A DNA stretch of 64,000 nucleotides from Clytia hemisphaerica (GCA_902728285.1 CACVBU010000292.1:3104770-3168769), one strand, 5' to 3'; positions 22,101-34,700 are shown, numbered from the stretch's first letter. Numbers and translations: made by a program. The notes: generated by a model not told the origin, from the sequence alone.

Positions 22101-24401
22101 AGGTCACATGTAAATGCATATCTTTTTGGTGGATTGGATTACGAAAGTCAACCCAAAAGAAGGTGACGTACAAGTTGATTTTATGCACCCTCATGGGCCA
22201 AGAAAATCTTTTAATTGGCCTGAACATTTTGTTCCCATAAAAACATTATTCTTAAAATTGCAGCACCAACAACTACGACTGGTAGAACATATACAATAGC
22301 ACAGAATAGCAAACGATGAATACAAGCAGACTGTAACCAAATTTCCTAGCATTTGATTACCTTTATAATCTTTTGTTGTACAATTATTCTTTAAATGTCT
22401 AGACATACTTTTAACATTTGCACTTTTAAATATCTTGTTTTAAAAGTTTCTGACTTCCTTGTGAAACAAATTTATTTTTGGGGGCCTAAACAACTTTAGT
22501 ACAACCTGGGACTACTTCGATATACTCAAAAAATAGGTATACTTTAAATTATGATTATTATCATCTTATGAAAATTAAATTATGATCAACCAAGAGAGAA
22601 CTAAATCCAATTTTTTGACCAGTTCCAGATTATTATATGTGCAACTCATGAAAAAAAAAATTCAAAATAATAATCGTAAACATAAAGCCAAGCAAACAGA
22701 CCACCATTACAAGAAAAATCTTTCAACTTTCAACCTCGATTTATTCAACCTGGTTTCTTCAATGTTCAACCATAAGTGTATCCTGTTATGTTACGACATT
22801 TAGCGAGGGGACTTCTTGAAAGAGAAGAAGCAGAACGGTTGAATGGCTTCAGTAAAGATTCTTACATTTTACTTATTTTGCGTCCTTTTTGAGCGCATAT
22901 AGTTTCACATTATATCAATATATCAAAATGATGACCAGATGACCAAAAATAACCAAGTTTCTCAGGATCAAATCTCAAATCAAAGCAAATAGAAATAGAA
23001 ACAACGTCATAGCCAAATATATGAAAAATACTGATTCAGAAATAACTGCAAAGAATAGCATTTTGAATTTAATAGAGAAAGAATATTGATGAGTGACAGA
23101 GGCTTTCCTGTTCAAGAACTCTGTTTTGTGAAAGGGATTTTTTTGGAATCGTCCAAATCAAAAAGACGAAGATCAATTTTCACAACACGAAGTCCATAGA
23201 AATTTTGATTTCACTTCAACCTGAATACACGTCGAACGTTTTATCGGACGTGAATATGATAGGAAAATTATGCATAAAGTCTCTAAATTTAGACCCTCGA
23301 AAGCTACCGTGTGTCGGCACATGAAGTTACCAATTATCAACGTAACAGAACATGCGTTAACAAGGGTAGTCCTTGAAACTTTCAAGAACGAGACGAGAGA
23401 AAAGTTTTTCGTGTTGCTGAACAGCTACGTAATAAGTACGGGCACATCACAATAAAGCAAGTCAAATTTGCCACCGAGGTTGAGCATGTCCCTGACCAGA
23501 CAGTACGTGGGTAATTCTTTCCAGGCGTATGGAAATACGATCTAGAACGACGATTACAATTTGCAAAACGCTTAAAGAAAATCATGACTGTCGAAAAGCT
23601 GAAAAATCTTGAACTGGCATTTGTTTTTATCTTCACTCAGTTAGTTTTACGCAAAATAAAACCTTTTTGACGGAAGCGGCGCGGATGCGCTGGAGTTTTT
23701 ACAACGTCGGCTGAAGTTTTCTTTCTGTGTATTTTACCGAACCAGTTCGCGCGCACTCTTGCACATGGGTCTCCTGCGAACTTACTTGAGCGAGAAGACA
23801 GAAATAACCACATGATGAAAATCCAGAAATTAAAGACCCAATAATACTGAATTAAAAATTAATTTTGATCACTTAAATAATTTTCTTTCATAAGGCAAAA
23901 ACTTTTTTATTTATTGGTTTACGAGCCCGCCGATGTTATTTTTGCTTAAATCAAATAAAAATAAAATAGAGATTTCAAAAACCTTTATTTATTTTTTTTC
24001 CTCCGACATGCAAAAAAGAGGAAAGAAATAAAAAAACTTTACTTTAAACAGAAAAGAAGACTTTTCTTTAAACAGAAAAGAAGAGAATGAGAGAGAGGGT
24101 TTAGATATCGAAATGATATAACACAGCTGTGAAGATACTTTTGATCCTTCCCCCAATGCCAGGGAACTTCCCCATTATTTTAATGGAATTTCCCCAATGG
24201 ATTTTCTTCCCATTTCCTTTTTTTTCATTTCTTTCTTTTTTTATAATCTCTTTTATTTAAAATCCTTTCTCTGATTTTACTGTTGAAATTTGAGAGTAAG
24301 TATAAAAAGATGAAAGATGAAAGATGAAAGGCTAATTAAATTGTTTAACTGAAAACCATTGTTAAAATGGAAGTAGAGAACAAATAATAAACCATTTCTG
24401 C
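22101..24401. other. Gene-free stretch with a possible protein relic
   Basis: Around 23380-23510 the plus strand reads ERDERKVFRVAEQLRNKYGH and TIKQVKFATEVEHVPDQTV, which looks like decayed coding sequence of unknown origin, with stops on both sides. A short duplication (GAAGACTTTTCTTTAAACAG) occurs at 24047-24080. Nothing else was recognised. Confidence 0.35.
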
Positions 24402-27400
24402 GAGGCACATAATCTTCGAGTTATATGATGGAGTTATATGGCTTCGAGTTATGAAATCTTCGAGTTAAGGCCCGTAACTCGAAATAAAAATGAAGCATTT
24501 TCTTTTCGAGTTATTTTTTTAACTCGATTTTTTTATTGACCATTTTCGTCTCGAGTTAAATCAAGGAAAATAACTCGAAACCATTTTTACGGTATTTTGA
24601 TATCGAGTTATATAACTCGAAATGAAAATGCTGTAAAAATGATTTCGAGTTATATAACTCGAAATTAAAATGCCATCAAAATGATTTCGAGTTATTTAAC
24701 TCGAACGCAAAATGCTACAATATTGGTTTCGAGTTACGTAAACAGGGTTAGTTGAGTCTGTTAGCTACAGTATATAATGTCGGATGGACAAATTGACTTT
24801 TCAAACAGTAATATCAGAGGGTTTCAGACGTTTGGGAGCAAATGGATCTTTCCTGAAATCAAGAAATCAAGATAAAAAATGTGGCGGATTTGGGCGGGCA
24901 TTTTGGGAACCTAAAAATAACGAAAATGATACCGTTTTCATAATCTACTTTTCATTATCTCTCAAACGGAATAGTCAAAATTGCCTTTCGAGAACTTTTT
25001 GAAAATCTTGTTTACAGGGATTTGTACGGAAAATGACGTCATCAAAAGGCGGCCGAAAATATTTCCAAAACCTTTCCTGCCTATTATTTCTGGTGGTTCT
25101 TGGACCCCCTGAGGGACCTCTGTGTAAATTTCAGCCACACAATAATTTTTATCACATATGGGTTAAAGTAATGAATGAGTGAATTCCTGTTTATATTCCA
25201 ATCCAAGCATTGTTAAAACTACATTATCCAAAAGATAGTCTATAAGACTATGGAAACGAAATAAATGGAATAAATTTTATCATTCAGCACTTCTAAATCG
25301 AATCTACTAATGCTGGATGTGCAAAGTTTGGTAGATTACCGTATTACTTCATGAACTAGCAATAACTATCGCTATAAATGCCCCCATAGCCCTGAATTTA
25401 TGATAATTTAATAATGAATGCTACTTTTAGCCTAAGTAATCACTGTACCTTTACACTCTTATTTATTTATAAGCATAACGCTTATAAGCACAATTTAGCT
25501 AAAATTTGGAAAATAATATGGCATAATCAATGAAGTATGAACTCGCACGAAAATAACACACTGAGAATTCAATCAAGTGTTTTTGATAAATATGATAAAT
25601 GATAAAGAAATAAAATCACTTCTCTCTCATAGAGAATGCTTAAAAATTTGGATTAGAAATCAGAAAAAATGAAATGGATTTATGAACCTCTCAAATACCC
25701 GAAAGACTTCATAATGACGTAATCTATTTATAATGAAATGAGTAATTAACTAGAGTATAAATTTTTTACTGCACGATTTTATATGACAATTAAATAAAAC
25801 AATTAAAACGAAATAACTTTTTCATTGATTAGAATAATCGCGCTACAAAAGCCTCGCTATATTCGCGCGCGGACGACACTACTGGGAAATATTTTTATCA
25901 TTCAGGTAAGGCTGAACCGCCGTTGTTGTCTTTTTCTGAATAATTTTTTGCAGAACATTCAGCCTTTCACGAAGCTAAGAGGCCCCCTTGTGCCGGGGGC
26001 AATAAACGCCTCCCTTATTAGCCTTTTAAACGCCCCCTCGAATAAACGCCCCTCTTTAGATGAAATTTATTTAATAAACGCTCCCCCTCAATTAAAGCCC
26101 CCCTTCAAACTTGTGACTTTTATGGACGTATTGATAAAGGATTGAAGGAAGTTATCAGGAGCATATTACCATCAGAGCAGTTTTGATACATTGTCTGTAA
26201 CCAGAGAAATCTTCATTAAAACCATGATAAAGAGGTATAACAAAAATGTAAAAATGTTACGTTGGACTAGAATAATTTAATAGACACCCCTTTCTTTTAA
26301 ACGCCCCCTCGAAAAATGAAAACAATTAAATTCGGTCCTCATTGACTCGCCTGACCTCGTAAAGAGCAAGTATTATTCATACATTGAAACTGACAAGAGC
26401 ATTAACTCGATGGAAAAATTTGTCATTTTTCTTTCAAGTTAAAATACGTAATATAACTCGATGAAAAAATTTGTCATTTTAATTTCGAGTTAAAAACAAC
26501 ATTTTAACTCGATGAAAAAAAAATGATATTTTTCTTTCGAGTTAAAATACGCATAGGGTCCTCCCCCCCCAGAGATTTGGGGGTACCTAAAAAAATGAAA
26601 ATCTAAATCTTAAGGGGTACCTGGAAATATTCCCAAATTAAGGGGGTACCTGAAATATTTGGGGGTACCTATAATTTCGTAAGTTTCCTTGATTTAACCA
26701 ATTTTCCAATTTTCAATCGTACCTTTTCATTGAAAAGCCTCTTTTAAGTTGTTTGACCTTTCTCACACCAAAAAAATTTTGCCTGCGGTGCCAAAGTTTC
26801 AAAGAACCCGTTTTTTGGTTATCGTCCCTCTTATTCCAGGCCTCTTAGCCATTGATCTTTAATGGAGAGTAAAGTAAGACCAGCGGCACAAAAACTTCAA
26901 TTTAATTTCAATTTTAATTTCCAAACTTAATACAAATAAACTTCAATTTCAAGTATCAACAACTCGTGTATTTTATTTGAGGTGCTTTATTTTTGGTGCG
27001 AAATCCATATATGCGGCGTTTTTAGCTGATTAAAAGTGATTAAAATTTTCCGTCGGCACAAACCAAAAAACTAATCAAACACAAATCAAAAAACTTTAAC
27101 ATTTCAAATTACAAGGACATGGATATCAAGTTATCATTACCACCATCTTCGTATAAATAAAAATTCCAAGTTTCCTAACTCAAAGATTCCGGGCGTTACT
27201 TTCAACCAAATTGCTCTTGCAGTTTTATATTTTCCCTCAATGAGGTAGGGCGCAAATAAGGACAAAAAATACCAGGGGCGCCAATTTCAGAGTTTGCACC
27301 CCCCCAGAAAATTAAGCCAGGTCGCTACTGGTAACTAGTGTCTTTCCTTTTTTCATCCAATTTTCTTCTTGTAATGATGAAAGGGCAGAAAATCCCTTAT

Positions 27401-27713
27401 ATTGCATTTCACAATAAAAAAGGGGGGCAACTCAAAGTCGGGGGCTACTTTAAAATTCTTAAAATTTTGGGGGTACCTAAATTTTTTGGGGGTACCTGGA
27501 CCCTGGAGGACCCTATGATACGTAATATAACTCGATGAAAAAATTTTGACATTTTAATTTCGAGTTATATAACTCGAGAGGAAAATGGTCAATAAAAAAA
27601 TCGAGTTAAAAAGTTAACTCGAAATGAAAATGCTTCATTTTTATTTCGAGTTACGGGCCTTAACTCGAAGATTTCATAACTCGAATCCATATAACTCGAA
27701 GATTATGTGCCTC
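24402..27713. mobile_element. Foldback element A with TTCGAGTTA arms
   Basis: Both ends start GAGGCACATAATCTTCGAG (left 24402; right end complementary at 27713). The arms (24402-24745 and 26395-27713) are ladders of TTCGAGTTA and its complement TAACTCGAA, often fused as the palindrome TCGAGTTATATAACTCGA, spaced 15-60 bp. The interior of about 1.6 kb has no intact frame, so the element is non-autonomous. Interior words such as TTGCCTTTCGAGAACTTTTT are shared with the copy at 39706-41778. The right arm is split by a MITE at 26552-27517. The element lies just upstream of an Ig-domain exon and probably sits in its intron. Confidence 0.85.
26552..27517. mobile_element. 966-bp MITE nested in the right arm of foldback A
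   Basis: Perfect 13-bp terminal inverted repeats, CATAGGGTCCTCC and GGAGGACCCTATG, are flanked by ATACG at 26547-26551 and 27518-27522. Removing it rejoins the arm sequence AAAATACGTAATATAACTCG, which exists intact at about 26444. There is no transposase frame. A truncated relative is at 1113-1251. Confidence 0.88.
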
Positions 27714-27813
27714 GATTTCTCTTTGACTTTCTGACTAAAATTTGACTATGATATTTTTCTCTAATCAACTTTAATTTTGAGCTTACAATTTGAATTTTGT
27801 TGATTTCTCTTAG

Positions 27814-28004
27814 GCGTAAAGACAACAACGTATGGGTAATAGAGCGCTACTTCGAAGCAATTGGTCGCCCTTATCACTTCAAGAAACCATGGAAACTTAT
27901 ACTGCCTGATATAAGAGAGTCTGACAGTGGAACGTATCATTGTTTACCTACGACCTATAGAGAAGATTCACATGATACGCATATACATATAGCACCAAAA
28001 GCAG
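27814..28004 (+). CDS. Isolated exon: C-terminal half of an Ig-like domain
   Basis: Between TTTCTCTTAG (acceptor, ends 27813) and GTAAAT (donor, 28005) lies a 191-nt exon with one leading base, 63 codons and one trailing base (intron phases 2 and 1). That arrangement is common for Ig domains split over two exons. The peptide contains PWKLILPDIRESDSGTYHC, the E-F strand hallmark LxLxDxxxxDSGTYxC of an Ig fold. The partner exon with the first cysteine and the core Trp would lie upstream, across foldback A, and was not found; no further exon was found downstream. The host gene (receptor, adhesion molecule or secreted protein) cannot be named. It could also be a lone relic, but open frame, splice sites and motif agree. 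Confidence 0.65.
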
Positions 28005-28249
28005 GTAAATTATTATTATTTTTATGCTATTACTTTGAGTGGATATAACTATATAACTATAAGCTTAATACAAGGTAGCCCAGAAATCTGGCAATGAAAA
28101 CCTGTTGCTGATCCTATCTTTTTATAAATTTGTTTGACAATGACTTCGGCAAAAAGATTTGATCACCAGGGCTAACATAGCGCAGATTTCTGTGCTTGTA
28201 TTTTGATTGGATTAGAAATCTTGAGAACAGGGATAAAACATATTTGAGA

Positions 28250-29400
28250 TAATTTACGAACCAGAAAACTTAGAATTGACTTGGTCTGTAAAATAACCGC
28301 TTTTGGGTTATTTTTTTGTTTGAAATACTTAAAAGACAGTTATGCACGAGAGCTATATCCAGTCCAAATTTCAATGAAAAATATCAATTTTTCGAGCAGA
28401 TATTGGAAAATAAGTGATTTTTGATTTTTAGGGCGTTTTCATTCTGGTCTGTAAAATAACCAAAATAAAACTCTATTAAAATGACTACCTAATCTTTTTG
28501 GTTATTCAAAGCAAATGTCACTGATCAGTCAAATAAATGCCTCAGCAACCTACTAGAGCCATTCCTGGGTCAATTTAAGATCCGGGGGGGCACTCATGTG
28601 CCGCGCTTAAGGGTGGGGTTTTTCAGCATCCCAAAATGCACTGTAAAGGGTGTGTTTCTGTGAGATTGCACTAAAAGGGTCGAATTTTAAAACAAATTCA
28701 AAATAATTGATGAAAGAAAAGGTTTTTACTTCTCATTTGTCTGATAATTACAGCTAACAAAAATAATTCTCTCAGTTTTCTTTGAAATAGAAAATTTTCC
28801 AAGCTATAGTGCACTATAAGGGCTGGGGAAATCAAGAGAAAATGCTGCACTGAAAGGGTACCTTTCCAGCCATATTGAACTGCACTGAAAGGGTGCGATT
28901 TTGAAAGGCAGATTTTGCGCGGCACATACCGTCGTTTCGAAATCGAGTGCCCCCCGGGTTTAAGATGGATAGACTAAACAAGATCTGAGAACAATCAAAT
29001 TCTCAAATTTCTGGTCTGTAAATTACAAAAAACAGGATAAATCCAATTGCCCGACGGACTTCAAATTCTACCAGTAAATAGACTTTAGTAAGTAAAAGCT
29101 ATATCCAAAAAATTGAGTCCGAATAATTATTCTGAGACATTTTACAGACTAGAAACCTTAAAATAGACTTTGGTCTGTAAAATACACACTTATCAAGGAA
29201 AAAAGTTTTTGGTGGATGGGAAAGATACCTATTACCCTGGTCTATGTTCAGTCAAAATTTCAGTGAAAAAAATCAATTTTTCGAGTAGATATTGACAAAT
29301 GAGCTATTTTTAGGGCGTTTTCATTCTGGTCTGTAAAATACCCAAGATGACATTTAAAAAATTGCAACCCTATTAAGGCCAAATATCACAAATCCTTCGA
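28250..29400. repeat. Diverged tandem duplication, period about 890 bp
   Basis: 28265-28480 and 29155-29370 share CTTGGTCTGTAAAATA-type, CAATTTTTCGAG-AGATATTG and TAGGGCGTTTTCATTCTGG blocks in order. A MITE (28582-28958) sits between them. Confidence 0.65.
28582..28958. mobile_element. 377-bp hAT-type MITE
   Basis: Termini CCGGGGGGGCACTC and GAGTGCCCCCCGGG (14 bp, one mismatch) are flanked by TTTAAGAT at 28574-28581 and 28959-28966. The 8-bp duplication points to hAT. Internal copies of TGCACT-AAAGGGT recur. Related debris with GCACATACCGTC is at 40215-40325 and near 40590. Confidence 0.85.
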
Positions 29401-30263
29401 GAAAGTGCTTTTATCAGAAAAATCGAACGGAAATGTATTCTACCCCCCACTATGTCCTGGAATTTAATTCTTAGTCATTTTTCTTTATAAGTGATCAAGC
29501 ATAAAGGAATTTGTATTTTGATCAGGTTTGATATTAGCTCTCTATTCTAATTTCTGTGTTTGCAAAAGTCGTGAATATCGTCGAAATCCCCAAACATACT
29601 GGCATACTCTTGGGTACTTATTACTATTAGACCGAGGGTTTGAAATAAGTCGGGGTTCGGATTAGAAAAAATCTAATAAGCGTAGGGGTTGGAATTAAAA
29701 TATCCTGGGTGGAAAACTTAGGAAAAGCAGGCTAGGGCAAAACAAGACCAGTTGCGTTCTGGTATGGGGCTTTTTGAAGGGGATAAAGAGTAAGGGATCT
29801 TCTCAAAAATATAACCAAATTTCGGCTAATACATTCGGTAAGCATTCGGCTCACTAAGCGAATTAATTCGGCTAAATTCGGCTAATCAATTTGTGAATTC
29901 GGCTATTCGATTAAGCAAATTCGGCTAACTGATCTACTACCTAATTCGGCTAAATAACCGATTTTAACCGAATTAAATTCGGCTCAGTTCGGCTTGGTGA
30001 GTTCGTCTTTAGACCATTTAGAATGATTTTTTACAAAGAAAAGAAAATTTACTTACCAACCTTCTTTGGCAGAATTGAAATAAAAAATACTAATAAAAAT
30101 TACTTCATTTGGGGCATTTCTTTTTTTTTACCTTGTAGCTCAATGAAATAACTTGTTGTATATAATTGTGTCTAAAAAATATCTTCAAGTGTATGGTGAC
30201 GGTGACGAAACACGAAAGTTGCACGAAGGAAAAATCTCCACTCTGGACTGGCATACTGGAGAA
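29401..30263. other. Gene-free stretch with TTCGGCTAA repeats
   Basis: 29820-30003 is packed with ATTCGGCTAA words and begins just after GATCTTCTCAAAAAT, whose complement occurs at 37350-37365. It is therefore an arm of the same repeat family as 36410-37365. The rest is featureless. Confidence 0.5.
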
Positions 30264-30726
30264 GTGGGACGTGGGACGGTGGGACGCTCAGGTGGGACGC
30301 TCGAGTGGGACGCTCAGTTGGGACGCTCAAGTGGGACGGTAGTGGGACGCTAAGGTGGGACGGTAGTGGGACGCTAAGGTGGGACGCTAAAGTGGGACGG
30401 TAGTGGGACGCTAAGGTGGGACGGTAGTGGGACGCTAAGGTGGGACGCTAAAGTGGGACGGTAGTGGGACGCTAAGGTGGGACGGTAATGGGACGCTAAG
30501 GTGGGACGGTAGTGGGACGCTCAAGTGGGACGGTAGTGGGACGCTCAAGTGGGACGGTAGTGGGACGCTAAGGTGGGACGGTAGTGGGACGCTAAAGTGG
30601 GACGGTAGTGGGACGCTCAAGTGGGACGGTAGTGGGACGCTAAGGTGGGACGGTAGTGGGACGGTAGTGGGACGCTAAGGTGGGACGGTAGTGGGACGCT
30701 AAAGTGGGACGGTAGTGGGACGCTCT
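30264..30726 (+). repeat. 24-bp G-rich minisatellite, array 1
   Basis: About 19 copies of GTGGGACGGTAGTGGGACGC plus TAAG/TCAA. Because 24 is a multiple of 3, the minus strand reads as an endless VPLPSHLS peptide, but there is no gene context. The same array occurs inverted at 35331-35766 with the same edge CATACTGGAGAAGTGGGACG. Confidence 0.9.
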
Positions 30727-31640
30727 TTTATATGTATTTTGTCTTTTTCTTTTTATAATACAGTGAAGAGGGACAGGTCAAGTACTTATAAACAATACAC
30801 AGATCGATCGAAATGTTTTTGACTTTTTTCATAGTGAATGGATTATAAAATAATAACATAATCAATTTGAAGCTACAAAGACCTAGCCCATGAGGTCCAA
30901 GGTCAGTTCACCCGTATATGCAGTAGTGTTTTTTATAAGGATTTTTGAATTGCGTAGTGTCGTATCGGCTCGATAGTACATTGCTAGCGTGCCGGACTCA
31001 GAATCATTGATAAGAGACTTTGGTAGTTCGAGCCAGGGTCAAATTTTCAGTTTTGAAAAAAAATTCTAAGTCGCAAGGCGTTCTAATCATTTAGCTACAT
31101 TTCACTCTTGGTGTTTTCAAGTTAGTCTTTAATTATTGGAAATATGAATTAAAAAGGAAAATACTTTCATTTGTCTTTTTTTCTACGTTCAATGTCAATT
31201 TTCAGGATAGGACTCGAGGTTTGTTTACATCAGAGGAAACCCCGTTCTATTTAATTGTTAAAAAAATTCCATGACACAGCATTCGAAAAAGTAGAATAAT
31301 TGGGCTTTCCACAAGTATATTACTTTTTGATAAATATAACGAGATTGCTCACGGAAATATCTAACCCGGGCCTGTCAATCATTTTCTAGACCTGTCAATC
31401 ACTTTTTTGGCAGCATATTCAGTCAGTTTTGCTTTTCTTTTCATCGTGGTTCTGAAAAAAGTGTTTATAAGATATAATAAAAAAAGACGAAAGCCAATTT
31501 TTTAGCATTTTTTTAGTTGAAAGTTTTGGAACATTAGATTTTCAAGACAAGGGAAAGTCATAACTCTTGACTCTTGACTCTCCACCCGCTAATCAACCTT
31601 ATCCATTTTGAAATACTGTACTTGAATCAAACTGCATTGA
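30727..31640. other. Gene-free stretch with a tRNA-like relic
   Basis: About 30965-31050 (plus) resembles a tRNA: an A-box-like GGCTCGATAGT...GCTAGCG and a B-box GTAGTTCGAGCC, spaced as in a tRNA. The stems do not pair well, so this is a pseudo-tRNA or SINE head. The rest is featureless. Confidence 0.4.
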
Positions 31641-31904
31641 GCTGAGGGGACACTCCGGGGGGGGGGGGGGTTACCAATTGACAGTATGCTTTAGCGTGGG
31701 CGGCCGCCAATACGCCATCGGAATATCAGATAGCCTAAACCGCTGCAGATACCCGTCGCGGCGTCGGTCAATTTGCCTGACTACTGCCCCCCCAATTTTT
31801 GTTTCTTAAAATTTTAACGGAAATTTTCAAAAATATCAATAAGAGCTCATAAAACCAGAAAAAGTTTGATCAATGTTGACAAAACAGACAAAATAACACA
31901 ATTT
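31641..31904. other. G-run bounded fragment
   Basis: A run of 14 G near 31658-31671 and CCCCCCC near 31785-31792 bracket GC-richer sequence (GGGCGGCCGCC, GTCGCGGCGTCGG). It may be a short inverted-repeat element; no duplication was identified. Confidence 0.3.
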
Positions 31905-32010
31905 TCGTCGCACCCGTATAGGATTCAAACTCTCTGTAATCATTACCCTTAAGTTGCCGTTTCATCGACTTATCCACTCGGCCACGCAGCTGATGTGCAA
32001 GAGAAGTGAA
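31905..32010 (-). pseudogene. tRNA-Ser/Leu-like relic
   Basis: The minus strand has the class II tRNA signature GCGTGGCCGAGTGGATAAG (A box), then about 40 nt, then GAGAGTTTGAATCC (B box). Acceptor and T stems do not pair cleanly, so this is a pseudogene or SINE head. Confidence 0.45.
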
Positions 32011-32349
32011 CAATGATTATCATGAGACCTTTATTTTGCCATGACTTGTATAATTTTACCCTGTCAAGGTATTGACTTCTTAAAGAAATGATTTTAGATT
32101 ATTTCCAACATGCAAGAGCCGATTGCACTAAATATATATAACACTCGAAAACTATCATGTTATATTTTTTTGTAATTAAATCTTGCATCAGCAGTTTCGA
32201 AACAAAAGCATGCTATATTTTTATGTAAAATTATTTTTATAAAGAGAAACGCTTCCTAGGATTAAAGTAAATAAACCAGCTGTGCTGGAAGGTCAGCCCG
32301 AAAGGATAAGAAAGATTAGAAGATAAGAAGATTAAAATAATTAATTCAA

Positions 32350-33030
32350 GGAAAACTAGTTGTCCCTTATTTTCCAAGGAAAATTAGTTATCGCGTATTT
32401 TCCAAGGAAATTTAGTTATTGCGTATTTTCCAAGGAAATTTAGTTATTGCGTATTTTCCAAGGAAGATCACTAGACCGTATTTTCCAAGGAAAATCACTG
32501 GTCCGTATTTTCTGAGGAAAATAGTTGTTGCGTATTTTCCAAGGAAAATTAGTTTGTTGCGTATTTTCCAAAGAAATTTAGTTATTGCGTATTTTCCAAG
32601 GAAATTTAGTTATTGCGTATTTTCCAAGGAAGATCACTAGACCGTATTTTCCAAGGAAAATCACTGGTCCGTATTTTTTCTGAGGAAAATAGTTGTTGCG
32701 TATTTTCCAAGGAAAATTAGTTGTTGCGTATTTTCCAAAGAAATTTAGTTATTGCGTATTTTCCGAGGAAGATCACTAGACCGTATTTTCCAAGGAAAAT
32801 CACTGGTCCGTATTTTCTGAGGAAAATAGTTGTTGCGTATTTTCCAAGGAAAATTAGTTGTTGCGTATTTTCCAAGGAAAATTAGTTGTTGCGTATTTTC
32901 CAAGGAAAATCACTGGTCCGTATTTTCTGAGGAAAATTAGTTGTTGCGTATTTTCCAAGGAAAATCCTTTGTTCCGTTCTTTCCCAGGAAAATCAATTTT
33001 CACGTATTCTCCAAGGAAAATCACAGCACT
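32350..33030. repeat. 28-bp minisatellite with higher-order pattern
   Basis: About 24 units of GCGTATTTTCCAAGGAAA plus a variable TTTAGTTATT, ATTAGTTGTT, GATCACTAGACC or ATCACTGGTCC. The block ACTAGACC, ACTGGTCC, TGAGGAAAATAGTTG recurs at 32466, 32631 and 32770, so multi-unit blocks were copied. The open frame at 32419-32640 is repeat-driven. Confidence 0.9.
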
Positions 33031-34700
33031 TTATTGATTTTCTTTTGAAAGAAAAGGTATTTCCCTTGCAAAAAATACAAAATAACTGAAATTCCTTGAG
33101 CAATCATTAGTTGAATTTTTCTTTTTGAAAAAGAAGATTATTATTCCCTTGAGAAACCACAGAAAATCAATTTCCTATGCGAAAATTCATAGCCTGTCTT
33201 ATTTAATTGGAAATACAGATTTTATTTATTTTTCTCTTGGAAAACTGCTCAGAATGATGATTTCACAAACTGGGGGGAGGAGTCTTCAAAAGTCATGCAT
33301 CCGACATCATCTAGTCCAACAGCTAAAAAGTCCGATAAGGCAATCGAAGGTTGCTCCAGTTTTTCCGAACCGATTTTGTCCGGCAAAAAGGGGTCAGTGG
33401 AAAACATGGATCCCATCCATTGACTACTCCATTGGTGTACCTGTTGGAGTACCCTAGTTTTTATGCCCTAGAGCTTGAAAATAATAGAATTACTGATTTC
33501 TTTAGTTGTGTAGGTGACTTCTATTTGAAATTCAAGTGATTCTATAACATAATAATAATGAGAATCTAGAAATTAGAAGTTTTTGATTTTGTCAGCAAGA
33601 TCGCCGCAGTAATATTGTCTAGCGCTCTCGATGCATTAAAAATCGATTTGAGTAGAGATCTTGCAGACCAGAGGAAAGAGAGATGAAAGAAAGACAGACT
33701 AATTTCCCGATTTTCCGTTTTGGATTAGTATCAAGCCTGTTGTTTTCTATTTTCATAAGATAACACAGGCTAGTATGGCGATAATTGATTGGTTAGTTGA
33801 AAGATTACGTCATTTTCAGCCAATGACATTTGTTCTATTAGGAAAGTAAAATAATTTTTTTTTTAATACACCTTTCCCGAATTGTTATTTGGGCTTTTTG
33901 ACTTTTTTGTTTTAATGTTTGGATGTTTCTATTTAGTTTCTTAAAATTGTATGTCGCAAAACTAAACAAATAAAAAAAGAAATATGAGAAAAGCACTTCC
34001 GGTTCTTGAGTTATTTTGATTTGAAATTTATTTATAAACAATAGAATTACATGGAAACGAGGCCGGGCTGTATGCTTTAATTTTTATAAGGGATTTCACC
34101 GTGAACAAAAACAGTCATAAAAATTGATAGAGAAAAGCTTTTTGAGCTCAAATTTTCAGCATGCACTTGTCTTTATACGAGCAATACAAATATATAGTTT
34201 TCAATATGGTTTGAAGACCTTCGAAAAATACCAAACAATTCGAGAAAGGTGTATTCGCGAAAATAATTTCCGCCAAAAATATCTTCCAGCGAAAATTTCT
34301 TCCCTTAAGATTTATCTAACTTTTATTTTGGAGCTCGTTTTTTCGTTGGTCTGTAATTCAAGAAACGAGTTTTCCCATTCTGGTCTGTGAATTATATCGG
34401 GGTACTCCAAGGTACACCAATGGAGTAGTCCATGGATGGGATCCATGTTTTCCACCGACCCGGCAAAAAGTGTCAAAAGAATATTTGTTTCAGAAAAAAC
34501 GTTATTAGCCTGTCTGACTAGCCAACCAATTTTTAACACTTCAAAGTAGGCGGAGGACCGTGTCCGTCTAGTAGAGACTTTTAAACTAAATTTAGGGAAA
34601 AAATCTCTCAAAGGGTCCCAAAATCATCAAAATTTTGTCTCTCAAAGGGGCGATTTTCGATTTTTGCCTCGGACATACCTGTCACCTCGCAAACCTAGTA
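33031..34700. repeat. Inverted-repeat region
   Basis: 33378-33455 and 34393-34465 are inverted copies (marker AACATGGATCCCATCCATTG). 33847-33890 and 34225-34260 are another inverted pair (marker AATACACCTTTC/GAAAGGTGTATT). This looks like a rearranged foldback element. No gene. Confidence 0.6.

Noticed and set aside
32350..33030. Regular 28-bp repeats resembling a CRISPR array
   Set aside because: The units are contiguous, with no unique spacers, in an animal genome; this is a minisatellite.
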